64,000 bases of DNA from Ashinkailepas kermadecensis. Lineage: Eukaryota; Arthropoda; Thecostraca; Neolepadidae. This document shows, one piece after another, positions 22,793-33,485 of the stretch (its first letter is position 1; the number at the start of each line of letters is the position of its first letter). The position numbers and the translations under genes were made by a program. The stretch covers positions 145,470-209,469 of the forward strand of contig JAOTOM010004002.1 in the NCBI GenBank assembly GCA_034440615.1. The letters are read 5' to 3'. A model generated the notes under the pieces. That model ran no database searches and had not been told where the DNA came from. It saw only the letters and a list, made by a program, of their open reading frames with translations.

Positions 22793-22799
22793 TCAGAAA

Positions 22800-24971
22800 G
22801 CCAAGAAATCGAATTAATTTTAAACATCAAAGGTGAAGCTGATTTCTTCGGTGGCATCGCATTTTTTTCACCAAAACCTATCTACATCTGGTATCAAAGT
22901 TAGGTGTACATAAGCAGTGATAATCATTGAAACTTGCTAATTTTGACGGAACCTTTTTCCTCCCAAAGTTTCAGAATTAAGAACGGCAAATCTGAAAACT
23001 GGAACTTGAAAAACGAAGTAGCTGAAATCCGGGGACAATTTGTATTGTGTGCGGGGGGCTTACCTCTCTATACCGTCCAAACTTCCGGCGCCCCTGGTTT
23101 GTCCCCCCTCCCCCATGTGAAAATAGTGGCCACACCCATCAAAACTGCTGTGTCTGACCCTGGCGCGAAGCGAAATGTATTGTCACAAGCCTGTGCAGGC
23201 ATGTGGCGGAACCGTGTTTTTCCGCTGAAAAATGAAACTAATTTTGAAAGGCAAAATACGAAGCCTAGAACGTAGTCAGTGTCGAAATATACCCTCATTT
23301 TATTTTCCGTGACCGATCTACCAACTGAATATATATCTACCACGACTGGTAAGATTCTACGAGATACGGAAGAAGTCAATGTTAACTTGAATTGGTCTGC
23401 GATCAGCTGGAGATGAAAGAATCGACATTGGCGATTCGCACTTGATTATAACGTTAGCACCTGCGCCTCTGATTTCACGCTTTCTTTTTTTATACATACC
23501 TATGCCACGTCAACATGCCGGACCGAAATCATCTTGGTCGGTGATTTCATACATCCGGTTCATTCCGGGGAAATTTGCGGCTTTTACTGTCACCTAGCGT
23601 GAGAATTCTAAACTCTGGTGTAGTTTTAGCGCCAGGTGGCAATACTTGAGCTACTTTGCCGTTTGGCGGCTCGTTGGCTTCTGGAGCACCACAATACGAT
23701 CTGCAGTCACTGCCAAGGGTGATGTTTATGGAAGTGTTTAAAGAGCATGAGCGGATGCAGCGAGATGGGCACTGATGGTATGTTCCCCTCATCGAAGATG
23801 GCGACCCTCCGGGTAGACTCGACTGTACCCTCTCCCTCAGTGATTTTTTTTGTGTGGGTGGGGGGCACAGGCGCCTCTGTGAAAGGAATAGTCAATCCCT
23901 TGGAAGGAAAAGACGTCCTCATGAGAGGAAAAGGCGCTCTAAGTGTGCTCTTCAGTGTGCTCTAATGTAATCCTCCCCTCGCTCAACTGAATTGCAGCCG
24001 AAGGCACCCCTCCAGGTACTTCGCAGTGGCGCCCCTGAGAAGAAATTGTTTCCCTTCAGACACTCCAGGAAGACTCCAGCCACCCATGGCAATTCCTGGG
24101 TCCGCCCCTGTTAGCGAAACCAGGTGGGAAAATGCATTTCGATCTGATGTTATGGCAAACGTTTGCAAGATCTCGGCATCATGGACCGAATGAAGATATG
24201 TTGAATGCGTGTATATGTGATGGGAGTTGAGGGGTCCCTCTGAACATTTTGCCCACAAATATTGTGCGCCAATGACACCACGGAGGCCGGAAACACCATG
24301 GGATCCAGTCAACGTCCCGTCAAAACCACGCAAATTGATGCACGAGGAAAATTATGCAACAGAACATTTGCCTGTATTTTATGCATTTGGCTAGACATTT
24401 TGTTATTTTTGCAGACATGCACTTCTCCACAAGTATTCGATGTACGGATGTAATCATATTGGCATATGCACGCATCAAAGGCGGATTCAGAAATTATCAT
24501 GGGACACATTTATTGGATTAGCCCCTGTTGACGAAACAAGGTGGGGAAATTCGTTTCGGTCTGAAGTTATAGTATACTTTTGCCAGATCTCGCCCTTTTT
24601 CTCATTTGGCAGAAAAAATGTTCAGCGTGGGGGAGGAGGTGGTTGCACTGAAGCATACAGGCGGCGTGAAATGTTGAAAACTGGAAACGTTGAATTGAAT
24701 TGGAAATTTAAAAAAGAAAGAAAATATGTTACACAAGAGGGGGGGGAGGTGTACTCCAACTTACCTGAACATTGATTTTGTGCGTCTTTACCGGCCGAAG
24801 GAGTGTCACCTTTCCATGGGGGAGGGGGGCACATGCCACCAGTGCCCCCCCCCTGTATCAGCTTCTGATACGTATAAGCTGATGCAGAGGTAAATAGCAC
24901 AAGCATTCATGCAAGACGTGACAATCACCTGCAAAATTAAAGGGGCCACGATGGGTATGTAAGAATGCTTA
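22800..24971. other. No gene recognised; short duplicated block
   Basis: GCCCCTGTTAGCGAAACCAG (about 24104) and the following 70 bp recur, diverged, from about 24521 (GCCCCTGTTGACGAAACAAG). The inverted CAGGGGCGGACCCAGG end at 24089-24109 suggests a hAT-like terminus. Several long G- and C-runs occur. Frames are short and without domains. Confidence 0.45.
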
Positions 24972-24973
24972 GG

Positions 24974-25036
<63 letters not shown>

Positions 25037-25046
25037 AAAAAATTTT

Positions 25047-25142
<96 letters not shown>
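24972..25142. repeat. (TA)n microsatellite
   Basis: Almost uninterrupted TA dinucleotides, with one A/T-rich break at about 25031-25055. Frames reading Ile/Tyr through it are meaningless. Confidence 0.97.
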
Positions 25143-25144
<2 letters not shown>

Positions 25145-25195
25145 CGTATATACATATGTATAATTAGTGGATGTAATAGAGTCACTCTGGATACA

Positions 25196-25261
25196 ACAAT
25201 CCACTCGGAATAACCCTGATCCCGTGTACAATCCACTCGGAATAACCCTGATCCCGTGTAC
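25196..25261. repeat. 32-bp direct tandem duplication
   Basis: ACAATCCACTCGGAATAACC begins at 25196 and 25228. The two units appear identical. Confidence 0.9.
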
Positions 25262-25539
25262 ACTTTGTTCGCTCATCTCGACGAGCAATTTGTTGGCTGG
25301 TCATTTAGCTTTGTCAAAGGGGAAATCAAGATAAGTCGCTCAGCAGGTGTCGGAATCGAACACATGGTCAGGCGGGGACGCACCCATCGGACAAACCATC
25401 GAAGTATTGTATACAAAATGCATATGGGGATTTGACGCAGTTATTTCGGAGAAGCAGGGCAAGGGCTGGTAGCGAGTGAGGAAACATCGCGCCGAATCTC
25501 ATCCCAGCAAACGAACTACCGCTGGTTCCTCGCGGGCAA

Positions 25540-25925
25540 GTGGGGGCTATGTGCGGGCAACGCGAGCAATGGTTGCCGACAAGAAACCCGCGATAGCCCG
25601 ATGTGGGTCTTTCAACGATGGTCCCTTGTGGGCTTTCATTAACAGGGCTTGTGACGCACTAGCATATCACCCACCTAGCAAACGGTTATGCGATGGGCCA
25701 GCTATGGCGCTACGCAGGCTGAAACGAGGGGCCGACGCAGACAACCCACGCAGATCCTGCGCAGAAAGTCACATTGGAAGCATGGTGGCCCCGTGATGCG
25801 GGCCATCGTGAGCAGCCCACAATGGGCCTGTAAAAGGGCTCAATGTGGCCAGCCCGCACTGTGCCCAATTAGTGCAGGCTCAATGTGGGCAGCCCCCACT
25901 GTGCCCAATTAGTGTAGTTAGTGTC
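25540..25925. repeat. TGTGGGC-rich repeat with 40-bp duplication
   Basis: Words such as GTGGGCAGCCC recur. GTGCCCAATTAGTG occurs at 25861 and 25901, marking a 40-bp tandem pair. Positions 25709-25800 are inverted with divergence at about 27000-27090 (shared CCCACGCAGATCCTG and GAAAGTCACAT), so this may be one arm of a larger element. Confidence 0.5.
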
Positions 25926-27609
25926 GCAACATAGTGTAATAAATGGCTCAGCATGGCAAAATGGCCATTGGTGCAGCTGAATGACGCAAAAAAGGGTATA
26001 CCGTCTGCCATACCATGCCATACCAAGCACACCTCTGTCAGATCATTGTCTGCAGACGGTTCTCTGTTTCGGAAAGAGAAAGCGCCTGTCTAATGTATCA
26101 TTCATGATCAAAAACAAGGTAATTATTTTCAAATTATGCTTCTAAGGACCAAGACTGTACGACCCTAAAGCATGTTGGAAAAAAAAAATAACCGGCTGAA
26201 TTACCTGACAGAAGCAAAGACAGAAATTTAATAAATTACAAGAACTTTAAATGCGGAGCATTCCTTTGTTGGGCCGAACATCATCTCCCCGGGGAGTGCT
26301 ACCAATTGAGAAAAAGAAATTGATGAACTTAAACCCGACCAAGGGGGCCAGATTTTCCAGCGAGGTGACATTTTCTGAAAAGAGAGGAAAAGAAGAGGCT
26401 ATAGTCAACCATTCCTGGAGGAACGCCGTTCTGGGAGACATACCTTTAGTGGTCACTCTTGACTCCAGGGCATGCTTGAAGAAGTTTTCACCGGTGAGAC
26501 GAATCCGCCACAAGACCCAAGTTATCCTGAGGAAGTGAACGTGATTTCAGCTTCAAATGCCGCAAACAAGATCACTTCTAGTGAACCTTAGTAATGATGC
26601 TGAGTAAAGCGCGCTGTACACCAGGACAATAATTTCCTTTGAATCATTGGAAGTACTGAAGAATGGACCACATAAATTATGAACATGTGCTCTAGGCGTA
26701 CCTACATATCATAACTGTCGGAATGCAGCGCTTAGCTTTGAATATTTTGCTATTTTAAGAATCATGGTATCTAGGGAGAGTAAGCAGTTTTAGCAAGCTC
26801 TCCAAGGGGGTGAGATCTCTTAGAAGCCACACCAACCTCGCATAGAATAGATGGAACTTTCCATCGTGGTTTCCTGTGGTCTATACTGATAAAAATGTGA
26901 CTGGAGCCTCCATGTCCTCGATAATCGTTTAATACTTTGAGCTTTGAGCGTATATAGTATCTTGGCGGCCGTACTCGAGTACACTTTGATAGTCTCGCCT
27001 CATGGGACCACAGTAGTTCCGATGTGACTTTCGGCACAGGATCTGCGTGGGCTGCCCTCGTCGGGCAGTAATTCCGGCCCGCGTAGCGCCCTCGCTGTTA
27101 TTGATATCACAAGTTTGCTTCAAGCAGGCACCACAAATTATTGTGCCTGTGCCTAGCACTCTGGGAGCTGCTTTGCAGATCTCACATGAATACTTCAATC
27201 GTCAAAGTCAAAGATTATGCCGATGTCTTCAGTTGCCTTGCATTTTCTTGTTTTTGGTCGAAATCTACGCGAATCAGGGATCATACCAGTGATCTGCCCT
27301 CGAAATATTCGGGATATCCCAATGTCAAACCTCACGGTCAATGTCCAGGTTCAGTTTTTCGATGGTCCCGCGTTTCGTCGCTATGGCTCCAATCTATATA
27401 AACTGGATATCATTCAACGTGGCTTGACTTACACTATCATCAAATTGATGAAGGGAAGGAATTTGCAAGGTCGAAGGCTAAATAAAATCGGCCTAAAACA
27501 TTACCTACCTGCCCACCGTCGGAATGTCATCCTACATGTGAATGCCAATGGAAATATATAATTGTTTAATATCACGAAGAATGGCTCTTAGATGTACCTG
27601 GGTTTTAGA
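25926..27609. other. No supported gene; inverted partner of the 25.7-kb repeat inside
   Basis: Frames at 26251-26538 and 27217-27561 (plus) and 26929-27198 (minus) have no domain I can name. The last reads CEICK and ICGACLKQ, a paired C-x2-C pattern that could be a zinc ribbon but is isolated. About 27000-27090 is the inverted counterpart of 25709-25800. Confidence 0.35.
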
Positions 27610-27736
27610 CATTGTGTATAAATAAAATATATATACAACCCTTATCAATAAAGTACAACCCTTATCGTTACTTTTGATGTCAACTCAGCACCTCCTGGTA
27701 TTGAAGGTCGTATATATATTTTATTTATACACAATG
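27610..27736. repeat. Perfect 27-bp inverted repeat, miniature hairpin element
   Basis: Arms 27610-27636 and 27710-27736 are exact reverse complements (outer end CATTGTGTATAAATAAAA) around a 73-bp loop. ACAACCCTTATC occurs twice in the loop and its left border. It could be a tiny MITE; no clear TSD beyond A/T-rich flanks. Confidence 0.85.
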
Positions 27737-27896
27737 GAAAAATATAAGCCAGTTATTACTATTTCTTGACTTGGAAGCTGGCAGGTATAATTTTATCATT
27801 CAAAATGACAACACATGCGTGCAGTGACTAGCGGAGTACTCCCGCGTACGGCAACCTGTGTGTTCTTGTCTAAAACACCAAAGGAGTATGCTTTCG

Positions 27897-27990
27897 TTTG
27901 TGAGAAGTAGATGCAGGGATGCTTTTGCTGCGAGAAGCAGACGCAGGGCTGTTTTAGCTGTGAGAAGTAGACGCAGGGCTGCTTCAACTG
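27897..27990 (-). repeat. Three 30-bp units related to LINE ORF1 start
   Basis: GTGAGAAGTAGACGCAGGGC-type units repeat three times at 30-bp spacing. The same 30 bp, about 28/30 identical to the unit consensus, occurs once at about 33345-33374, inside the N-terminal region of the I-type LINE ORF1. Read in that ORF1 frame on the minus strand, the units encode a decapeptide repeat of the form AKTALRLLLT. It is likely a fragment of a related ORF1 copy. Confidence 0.6.
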
Positions 27991-28619
27991 TGATTTTTTT
28001 GTCTTTAGCAGTGGCAGAGTGTCATCCGCTAGATATTTGCTCAGTTAAAGAAAGGGTTACGTTCATCCGGCTTATGTGGCATCCGGTTATATCAAAGAAG
28101 CAAGAAAGGAAAGATGAGACGCCTGCAAACAAAGAACGTGGCGTAGAGGGCCGATACATACATATCATACAGGTTCATATACGAACATACATACATACAT
28201 ACATGCATAACAATCAGAAGAACATTTGGAGGGTGGGCAGCTTCACAGCCTACGAAGAGGTTCCACTGCCCACCTGCGACCTGAAACGAAGCGGAGGCCC
28301 GACGCCCAGGCGAGTCGTGGGTGTCAGGCCCGACCTTGTATGTGTAGGTGTATGATTAAGTTAAAGCTTGGAAAAACCTGAGAAGGGGAAAAACCAAGCT
28401 GATCGGAAAACCCGTGGGTAAAAACCAAGCGCAATCTTACAAGGAAAACCGTCCGTTTTTGCCAAATTGGATCGGTCCCTGCCTACCTAGTGTGAAATAA
28501 CCTATATGTATGTGTTTTATGACGACGGAGAGTAAGATAGCGTTTTACTTCAAATTACTTGCTCAAGTTTGATGCTGTGCAGAAAGGCAAAAAGTAGCTC
28601 AAGGAGCTCCGGGTGCTTG
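27991..28619. other. No gene recognised
   Basis: A short (CATA)n tract lies at about 28186-28205. GGAAAAACC-like words recur around 28370-28460. No domain was seen. Confidence 0.4.
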
Positions 28620-28990
28620 TCACCGTGAAGGCTTTGCAGCGAAAGTGGAATCCGATGTTGGGCAATGTAAGAAAGGAGGCGGCGACGTTGTACTACAACT
28701 TCGCCTGCCCCTACATCCCAACGTCCCTACATACCAATTGAATTGGTATGTAGGGCAGATAAGCAAAAAATGTTCAACAGAGTTATGTACGTCACACATT
28801 TGGCAAGGCGGAGCGCGGCGAAGTTGGCGGAGGAGGAAATCGTGGGTGTGTGTTGTATGTCCGAGTCGGAGCCGAGCGAGAAGGATTTCTTGTGTGCGTG
28901 TGTGTTGTCGACAGGAGGGCCATTTGGCGAGAAAGGGTTTAATGTGGTGCAAATGTGTGGTGTTGTGGTTCCAGCATGTCTGGATATTTT
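28620..28990 (-). pseudogene. LINE ORF2 C-terminal Cys/His region
   Basis: The minus-strand reading includes LLARLRLGHTTHTH, then PPCQMCDVHNSVEHFLLICP, the C-x2-C ... H ... C arrangement found at the end of many I/Jockey/R1-type ORF2 proteins downstream of RNase H. It may help RNA or target binding. It is in a different frame from the RNase H block, so a frameshift separates them. The reading ends at 28620. Confidence 0.72.
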
Positions 28991-29470
28991 TTTTTAATAA
29001 CTAACTGATTTGTGAGAGACAAAAGGTCACCGGGGGACACCGGAAGGTTGGGGGCGGGTGGGAGGTCGATCGCTCGACGAGCGAGCTCATCCGCCCGCTC
29101 GTTGCCGGGTATCCCCATGTGGCCAGGGACCCAGAGCAGTGTGAGTTGGAGTTGAGCATGATGGGTGTGACAGAGTTGTCGAATAGCGTGGAGTGTGGGG
29201 TGTGAGGTGTTGTGTATGGCTGCGAGAGCGTCAATGGATGAACGTGAGTCAATGCAGATGATGGTGGGTGTGATGTTGTGTTGAATAATGTGTTGTAGAC
29301 AGGTTAGTATTGCCACTAACTCTGACGTGTAAACCGAGTGGTGTGGTGTTAATTTCGTTTGGCCAAAGTTTGGTCCACCGCACCAGGCGGCTCCCGTACC
29401 GTCTACTGTACGGGAGCCGTCCGCGTAGAAGTATGTGTACTGGGGGTGGACTGCTTGCTGCTCGAAAATG
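28990..29470 (-). pseudogene. LINE ribonuclease H domain
   Basis: The reading shows the four expected acidic positions of RNase H in order: YADGSR (Asp), YTSELVAIL (Glu), IDSRSSIDAL (Asp) and GIPGNERADELARR (Asp), with the conserved VPGHMGIPGN loop. The enzyme removes RNA from the RNA:DNA hybrid during insertion. It is joined to the RT block through a frameshift near 29470, just after the RT frame's ETQLTF. Catalytic residues look intact, although the gene as a whole is broken. Confidence 0.85.
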
Positions 29471-31280
29471 TTAGTTGAGTTTCGATGGGGGAAAGTAATT
29501 TTTTGTTTTGCCGGAAGAGATATTCAAGCTTGGGGTGTTTCATATGCCAAAACTGGAGTAGGGGAGATAATTTGCCGGGGGTTACCTTGGGGAATTTGAG
29601 TGCGAGAGTAAGGACATGGTTCAAATGTATGGCAATATTGTGCTGGTTTCTATTATATGAACGCTGAACGGGAGGGCCAGAGAGTGCGAGACTGGCAGGG
29701 TGGCTGTGCTGTGTTGTGGTTTGAAAGTGGTATCTAACTAGTTGGAGTGTTCTGCGGTGTTGTAAGCTTGGGAGGTGGGCCTCAGCCCGGAGACTAGTGA
29801 TTGGTGTGGTGCAGTGTGCTCCGGTGATGAGGCATAGTGCGTGGTTCTGTATGCGTTCAAGTGTTGCGATGTGTGTAGGAGATATATGATCGAAAATAAA
29901 CGCATTGTATTCCAGGATTGAGCGAATCAGAGCAATATGCATTGTGTTGAGGGTAGCCCTGTCTGCACCCCAGTCGCGACCGGAGATGCAGCGCAGGATA
30001 TTTAGGCGTTTTGCGCAACGTTGTTTTAGATAAGCAATATGGGAGCCGAAACAAAGGCTTTTGTCTAGTACGATGCCAAGATAAGTGAAGGTGGTTTGGT
30101 GAGGGATAATTTGGTCGCGATAACGGAGCGGTGTAAGAGGCGGGATGTACGAGTTAAGCCGGGCGAAAAGCATTATCCGCCGAAATGGCGGATTTAGCGT
30201 GGGAGATCTGCAGTCCCCAGAGGAGCACCAGGAATCAATTTGATCCATGGCGGGCTGCATGAAATAATTTGCTCTGTCTGCCGATGGGTGTGTGCACCAG
30301 ATGGCTAAATCGTCGGCGTAAATGGAGTATTTTAGACAGGAGGAAATTTTGTAGAGGTCAACGAGAGCATCATTTATCATGATGAGAAAGAGGGTCGGGG
30401 ATAACACGCTGCCTTGTGGGACGCCTTGATCGAGATTTTGGGGCCGAGAGTGGATGTTGCCGCAGCGGACGGTGAATGTTCTGTTAGCGAGAAAGTTGGT
30501 GATAAATGAGGCCATTCTGCCCCCGATGCCAATACGATGTAATTTGATTCGAAGGGCGCAACTGTGTACTTTATTGAATACGGATTTTAAGTCGAGAAAA
30601 AGTGCGACGGTTTCATGTATTTTCATGAAACCGCGCTGTATAGAGTCAACAATTTTGATGAGGTTGTTAGCGGTGCTGCGTCTGGGTCGAAAGCCGCTTT
30701 GAAAGGTGGATATAATTTCGTTGTTTTCGAGGTAGACTCTGATTCGTCCATTAACCAGGCGCTCAAAGATTTTAGAGGCACAACTAGTGAGATAGATGGG
30801 TCGATAGCTAGAGGGAAGGTCGCGAGGTTTGCGAGGTTTAGCGATAGGAATGATAGTGCTAGTAGACCAAGAAGGGAGAAAGGTGCCGTCTGTCCATATT
30901 TGGTTTAGTGCCGAAAGGCGGTTGTCTTTTCCGGAGTTAGATATATTTTGGAAGAATGGGTATGCCAATTGGTTGGGATCAGCCGCAGTGTTGGTTACTT
31001 TCGAAAGAGATAAATTTAGTTCATAGAGCGTAAAGGGGGCATTATATGGTTGAGTGTTGTCCGGGGTAAAGTTGCAGGTGGCGAGAGTGTTTTGTAGGAA
31101 GTCGATGGTGTGTTGCGAGTATTGTGTATTTGAGGAGATGTCAGCATAATAGGTAGCAAAGTGTTCCGCGACGTCTGAGGGTTCTGTGATGCGGCGTTGG
31201 ATAATTGCCAGTTGTGGTAATCCGCGGTGTAGGGATCTGCCATTTGCGAAGCAGCGAATTTGGGTCCAAATTTTGCCCAT
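29403..31280 (-). pseudogene. LINE reverse transcriptase, 625 open codons
   Basis: Landmarks in order: SSYRPIYLTSCASKIFERLV (finger), FQSGFRPRRSTANNL, VALFLDLKSVFNKVHS (motif A, catalytic Asp; most relatives have KAFD), LDQGVPQGSVLSPTLF (motif B), YSIYADDLAIWC (motif C with the YADD box), FTYLGIVLD (thumb side). Later it includes RSILEYNAFIF, typical of I/Jockey RTs. The enzyme copies element RNA at a nicked target. The frame stays open for 625 codons, but the upstream linker (PWWNDECQRAV, 31476 and below) is in another frame, and the downstream RNase H is frameshifted. The Met at 31280 is only the first in frame. Confidence 0.88.
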
Positions 31281-31480
31281 CGGGGTAAAACGGTTGAAGA
31301 AGTTTGAATATAATTGCCAGCTGCGTTTTTTTGGCGGTAAGGATAATCTGCTGACAACGTTTTTTAGCCTCGCAGGCTTCTAACATGTTTTGTGGGGTGA
31401 AATTTTTGCGAAATTTTCGCTCAGCCCGCCGCCGCGGAGCGACGGCGCGTTGACACTCGTCGTTCCACCACGGCACGTGG

Positions 31481-32440
31481 TTACGGCCGGGGGAGCGACA
31501 AGTGTGGGGGACATGATTTTCTGCCGCGAGTAATATGGTGTTCAGAAAAGCTGAAATTTGGGGAGGGGGTGAGAGTGAGGAGGGAAGACAGTGTCAATTT
31601 CCTGGGAGAAAGATGGCCATTTCGCCTTGCGAACATTCCAACGGGGTAGAAATGAGTAATCTCTAGACTGGGCTGAGCATTCAAGCATGATATGAATGGG
31701 AAAGTGATGGCTAAAAATGGGGTGAGATGCAAGAAAAGAGGGGTGAGATGGAGGCCGAAGCCAAAGAGAGGTCTATGACAGATGGACGGTACGGGGCGAT
31801 GTCGGTGTTGTGTGTGGGTGTTTCGTCATTTAAAAAGCCATGTTGTGGGTGTTGAGAAGTGTTTCTCAATGCGGTGTCCACGAGGGTATGTCGTGTGACA
31901 GCCCCGTGCCTGGTGGTGGGTGTTAAGGTCACCCAGCACCAGCCAGGGGTAAGGAAGAAGACCGAAGAGGTTGGTCACAGAAGCTAAGGATAGTGTATGA
32001 GAAGGGGGAAGATAAAGAGAGAGTACAGTGAGCTCTAGTTGTGCAATTTGGACAGAAACAGCAAAAAGATTAGGTTATTGTCAATGCTGATCTGACGATG
32101 GAGGAGGGTGTCTGATATAAATAAGGGAACCCCGCCGCCGCGGGGTGTATAATTTGTGCTGTGGGTATAGATGGTATAACCAAAGATATTAAAATTATAT
32201 GGGTAATTGTCGCGCCATCGCCTCCTGAGCGGCGGCAATCAATGGTTTATTTTGGATGATATATTCCTTGAATTCTTCCCAATGGGATACGAGTGACCTC
32301 GTATTCCATTGGAGCAAGAATTCAGTGGTGGGTGTATGCATGAGTGCTGGTGGTGGTGACCATGCCCCCGCAGGCGTGTGTGCGGCGGGGAGGGTGTGGC
32401 GGAGTCGTCCGTCTCATAGTAGTCGAACGACTCTGGTGTA
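31481..32440 (-). pseudogene. LINE AP-type endonuclease, multiply frameshifted
   Basis: Read on the minus strand, about 32330-32230 gives LLQWNTRSLVSHWEEF and a QEAMA stretch, the usual start of a LINE endonuclease. About 32200-32050 gives GYTIYTHSTNY then RGGGV, followed by FISDTLLHRQIS. About 31950-31900 gives LVLGDLNTHH, with the conserved Asp/Asn/His. The endonuclease nicks target DNA to prime reverse transcription. The blocks lie in different frames, and a stop lies early in the domain, so it cannot be made as one protein. Confidence 0.7.
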
Positions 32441-32549
32441 GGGGAGAGGAGCTCTGGATCCCTGGGGGGAGGGTCCGGGCTCGGGAACCGGGAGAGGGGT
32501 TTTACCTGGGAGGCCAGAGATGGGGGACTTGGGGAGGAGGTGCGGCCCT

Positions 32550-33388
32550 AAGGGGGCGGCGCAAGGGAGGCCTGTTCCTCGGTGGGCGGGGCTGCCTGGT
32601 GGCGGTGCGGTAGCCGGGTGGCGGTGGGACCCGCGACGGGGGCGGGGCGCGTGGCCGGCGGCGGGGAAGTCTGTGCCTCGGTGGGCGGGGCGACCTGATG
32701 GCGGAGGGGTAGCCGGGTGGTGGTGGTGGGATCCGCGACAGTGGCGGGGCAAGCGGCCGACGGTGGGGGAGTTTGGGAGGAGGGGAAGGGCGGGACTCCG
32801 ACGGTCCTGGCGAGAGGGACGGGGTGCGAGTAGCCGCCTCCGCTGGGGTCGGCCACAGAGGGGCCAACCGGGGCCGGGTCCACACGGCTGGTGCGGGCGG
32901 ACCCGGCTGGTGCGGGCTGGAGGACCGCGCTGGTTAGCGAAGCGGCGCTGGAGCTTGTCCTTGGCCTCCTGCCATGCCGGTCACCGGGGGGAGGAGGCAG
33001 GGTGCGGCCCCTGATACGCCGCGCAGCAGAGCTCGTTGTTCGGGCAGGTGTCCGTCTGGTGCCCTTCGGCACATCGGCCGCACACTGGGGCCCGGCCCCG
33101 ACACACTGCTCTGGTGTCCATAGCGCTGGCAAGATGCGCATCGTGCGGGGGGCGGTGTCCACTGGCGGAGTGCGATCCGCAGGTATCCTGCCATGATGTG
33201 GGCGGGGGGGGGGGGGGGTGCATGGTCCTGAAGCCGAACTTCAGGACCGGTCCCGGACGGCGGCCGAGTCTCTGCACTTCGCAGACTCCCTGCGGGGCCA
33301 GTTCAGCCAGGAGCTCCTCATCGGTCACTTCAACTGTGAGAAGTAGACGCCGGGTTGTTTTAACTACAGCCGTTTGACGTCTACTCAT
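32550..33388 (-). pseudogene. LINE ORF1 (gag-like, CCHC), GC-rich
   Basis: 135 codons run from 33388 (first Met MSRRQTAV) to 32981, including VTDEELLAELAPQGVCEVQR, LKFGF, then RAPVCGRCAEGHQTDTCP and CAAYQGPHPASS, which are gag-like zinc knuckles. The second (33162-32548) continues in another frame as a Pro/Thr-rich tail (PPTEAQTSPP-like). A C-run of about 12 at 33205-33218 (G-run on the plus strand) sits inside it and probably marks a slippage site. The protein would coat the element RNA. It is more GC-rich than its surroundings. Confidence 0.72.
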
Positions 33389-33485
33389 GGCAAACGATCG
33401 GTCGCAATGATCTGAATGCGGTAAGGATTAATCACTAATTCTTACTAATTAAACTTAAAAAACTAATGCACCCTGTGCTGGTATC

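Larger units (their letters stand above)
28620..33388 (-). mobile_element. Near full-length, decayed I-clade-type LINE
   Basis: On the minus strand the order is ORF1 (33388 to about 32550), endonuclease (about 32440-31500), linker and RT (about 31480-29403), RNase H (about 29470-28990) and a C-terminal Cys/His motif (to 28620). An RNase H after the RT together with an AP-type endonuclease points to the I/Jockey superclade, most likely an I-type clade. At least three frameshifts break ORF2. No A-rich tail or TSD was found. The 4.8-kb length suits an almost complete element. Confidence 0.85.

Noticed and set aside
24937..25263. Frames rich in Ile/Tyr on the minus strand across (TA)n (also 46656-47089)
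   Set aside because: Translation of a dinucleotide microsatellite.
26929..27198. Zinc-ribbon protein (CEICK ... ICGACLKQ)
   Set aside because: Isolated 90-codon frame without a supported start, overlapping an inverted repeat; the Cys pairs may be chance.
32256..33377. GC-rich plus-strand frames (for example 32520-33014) as a host gene
   Set aside because: They are antisense to the LINE ORF1, whose minus-strand reading has recognisable zinc knuckles.
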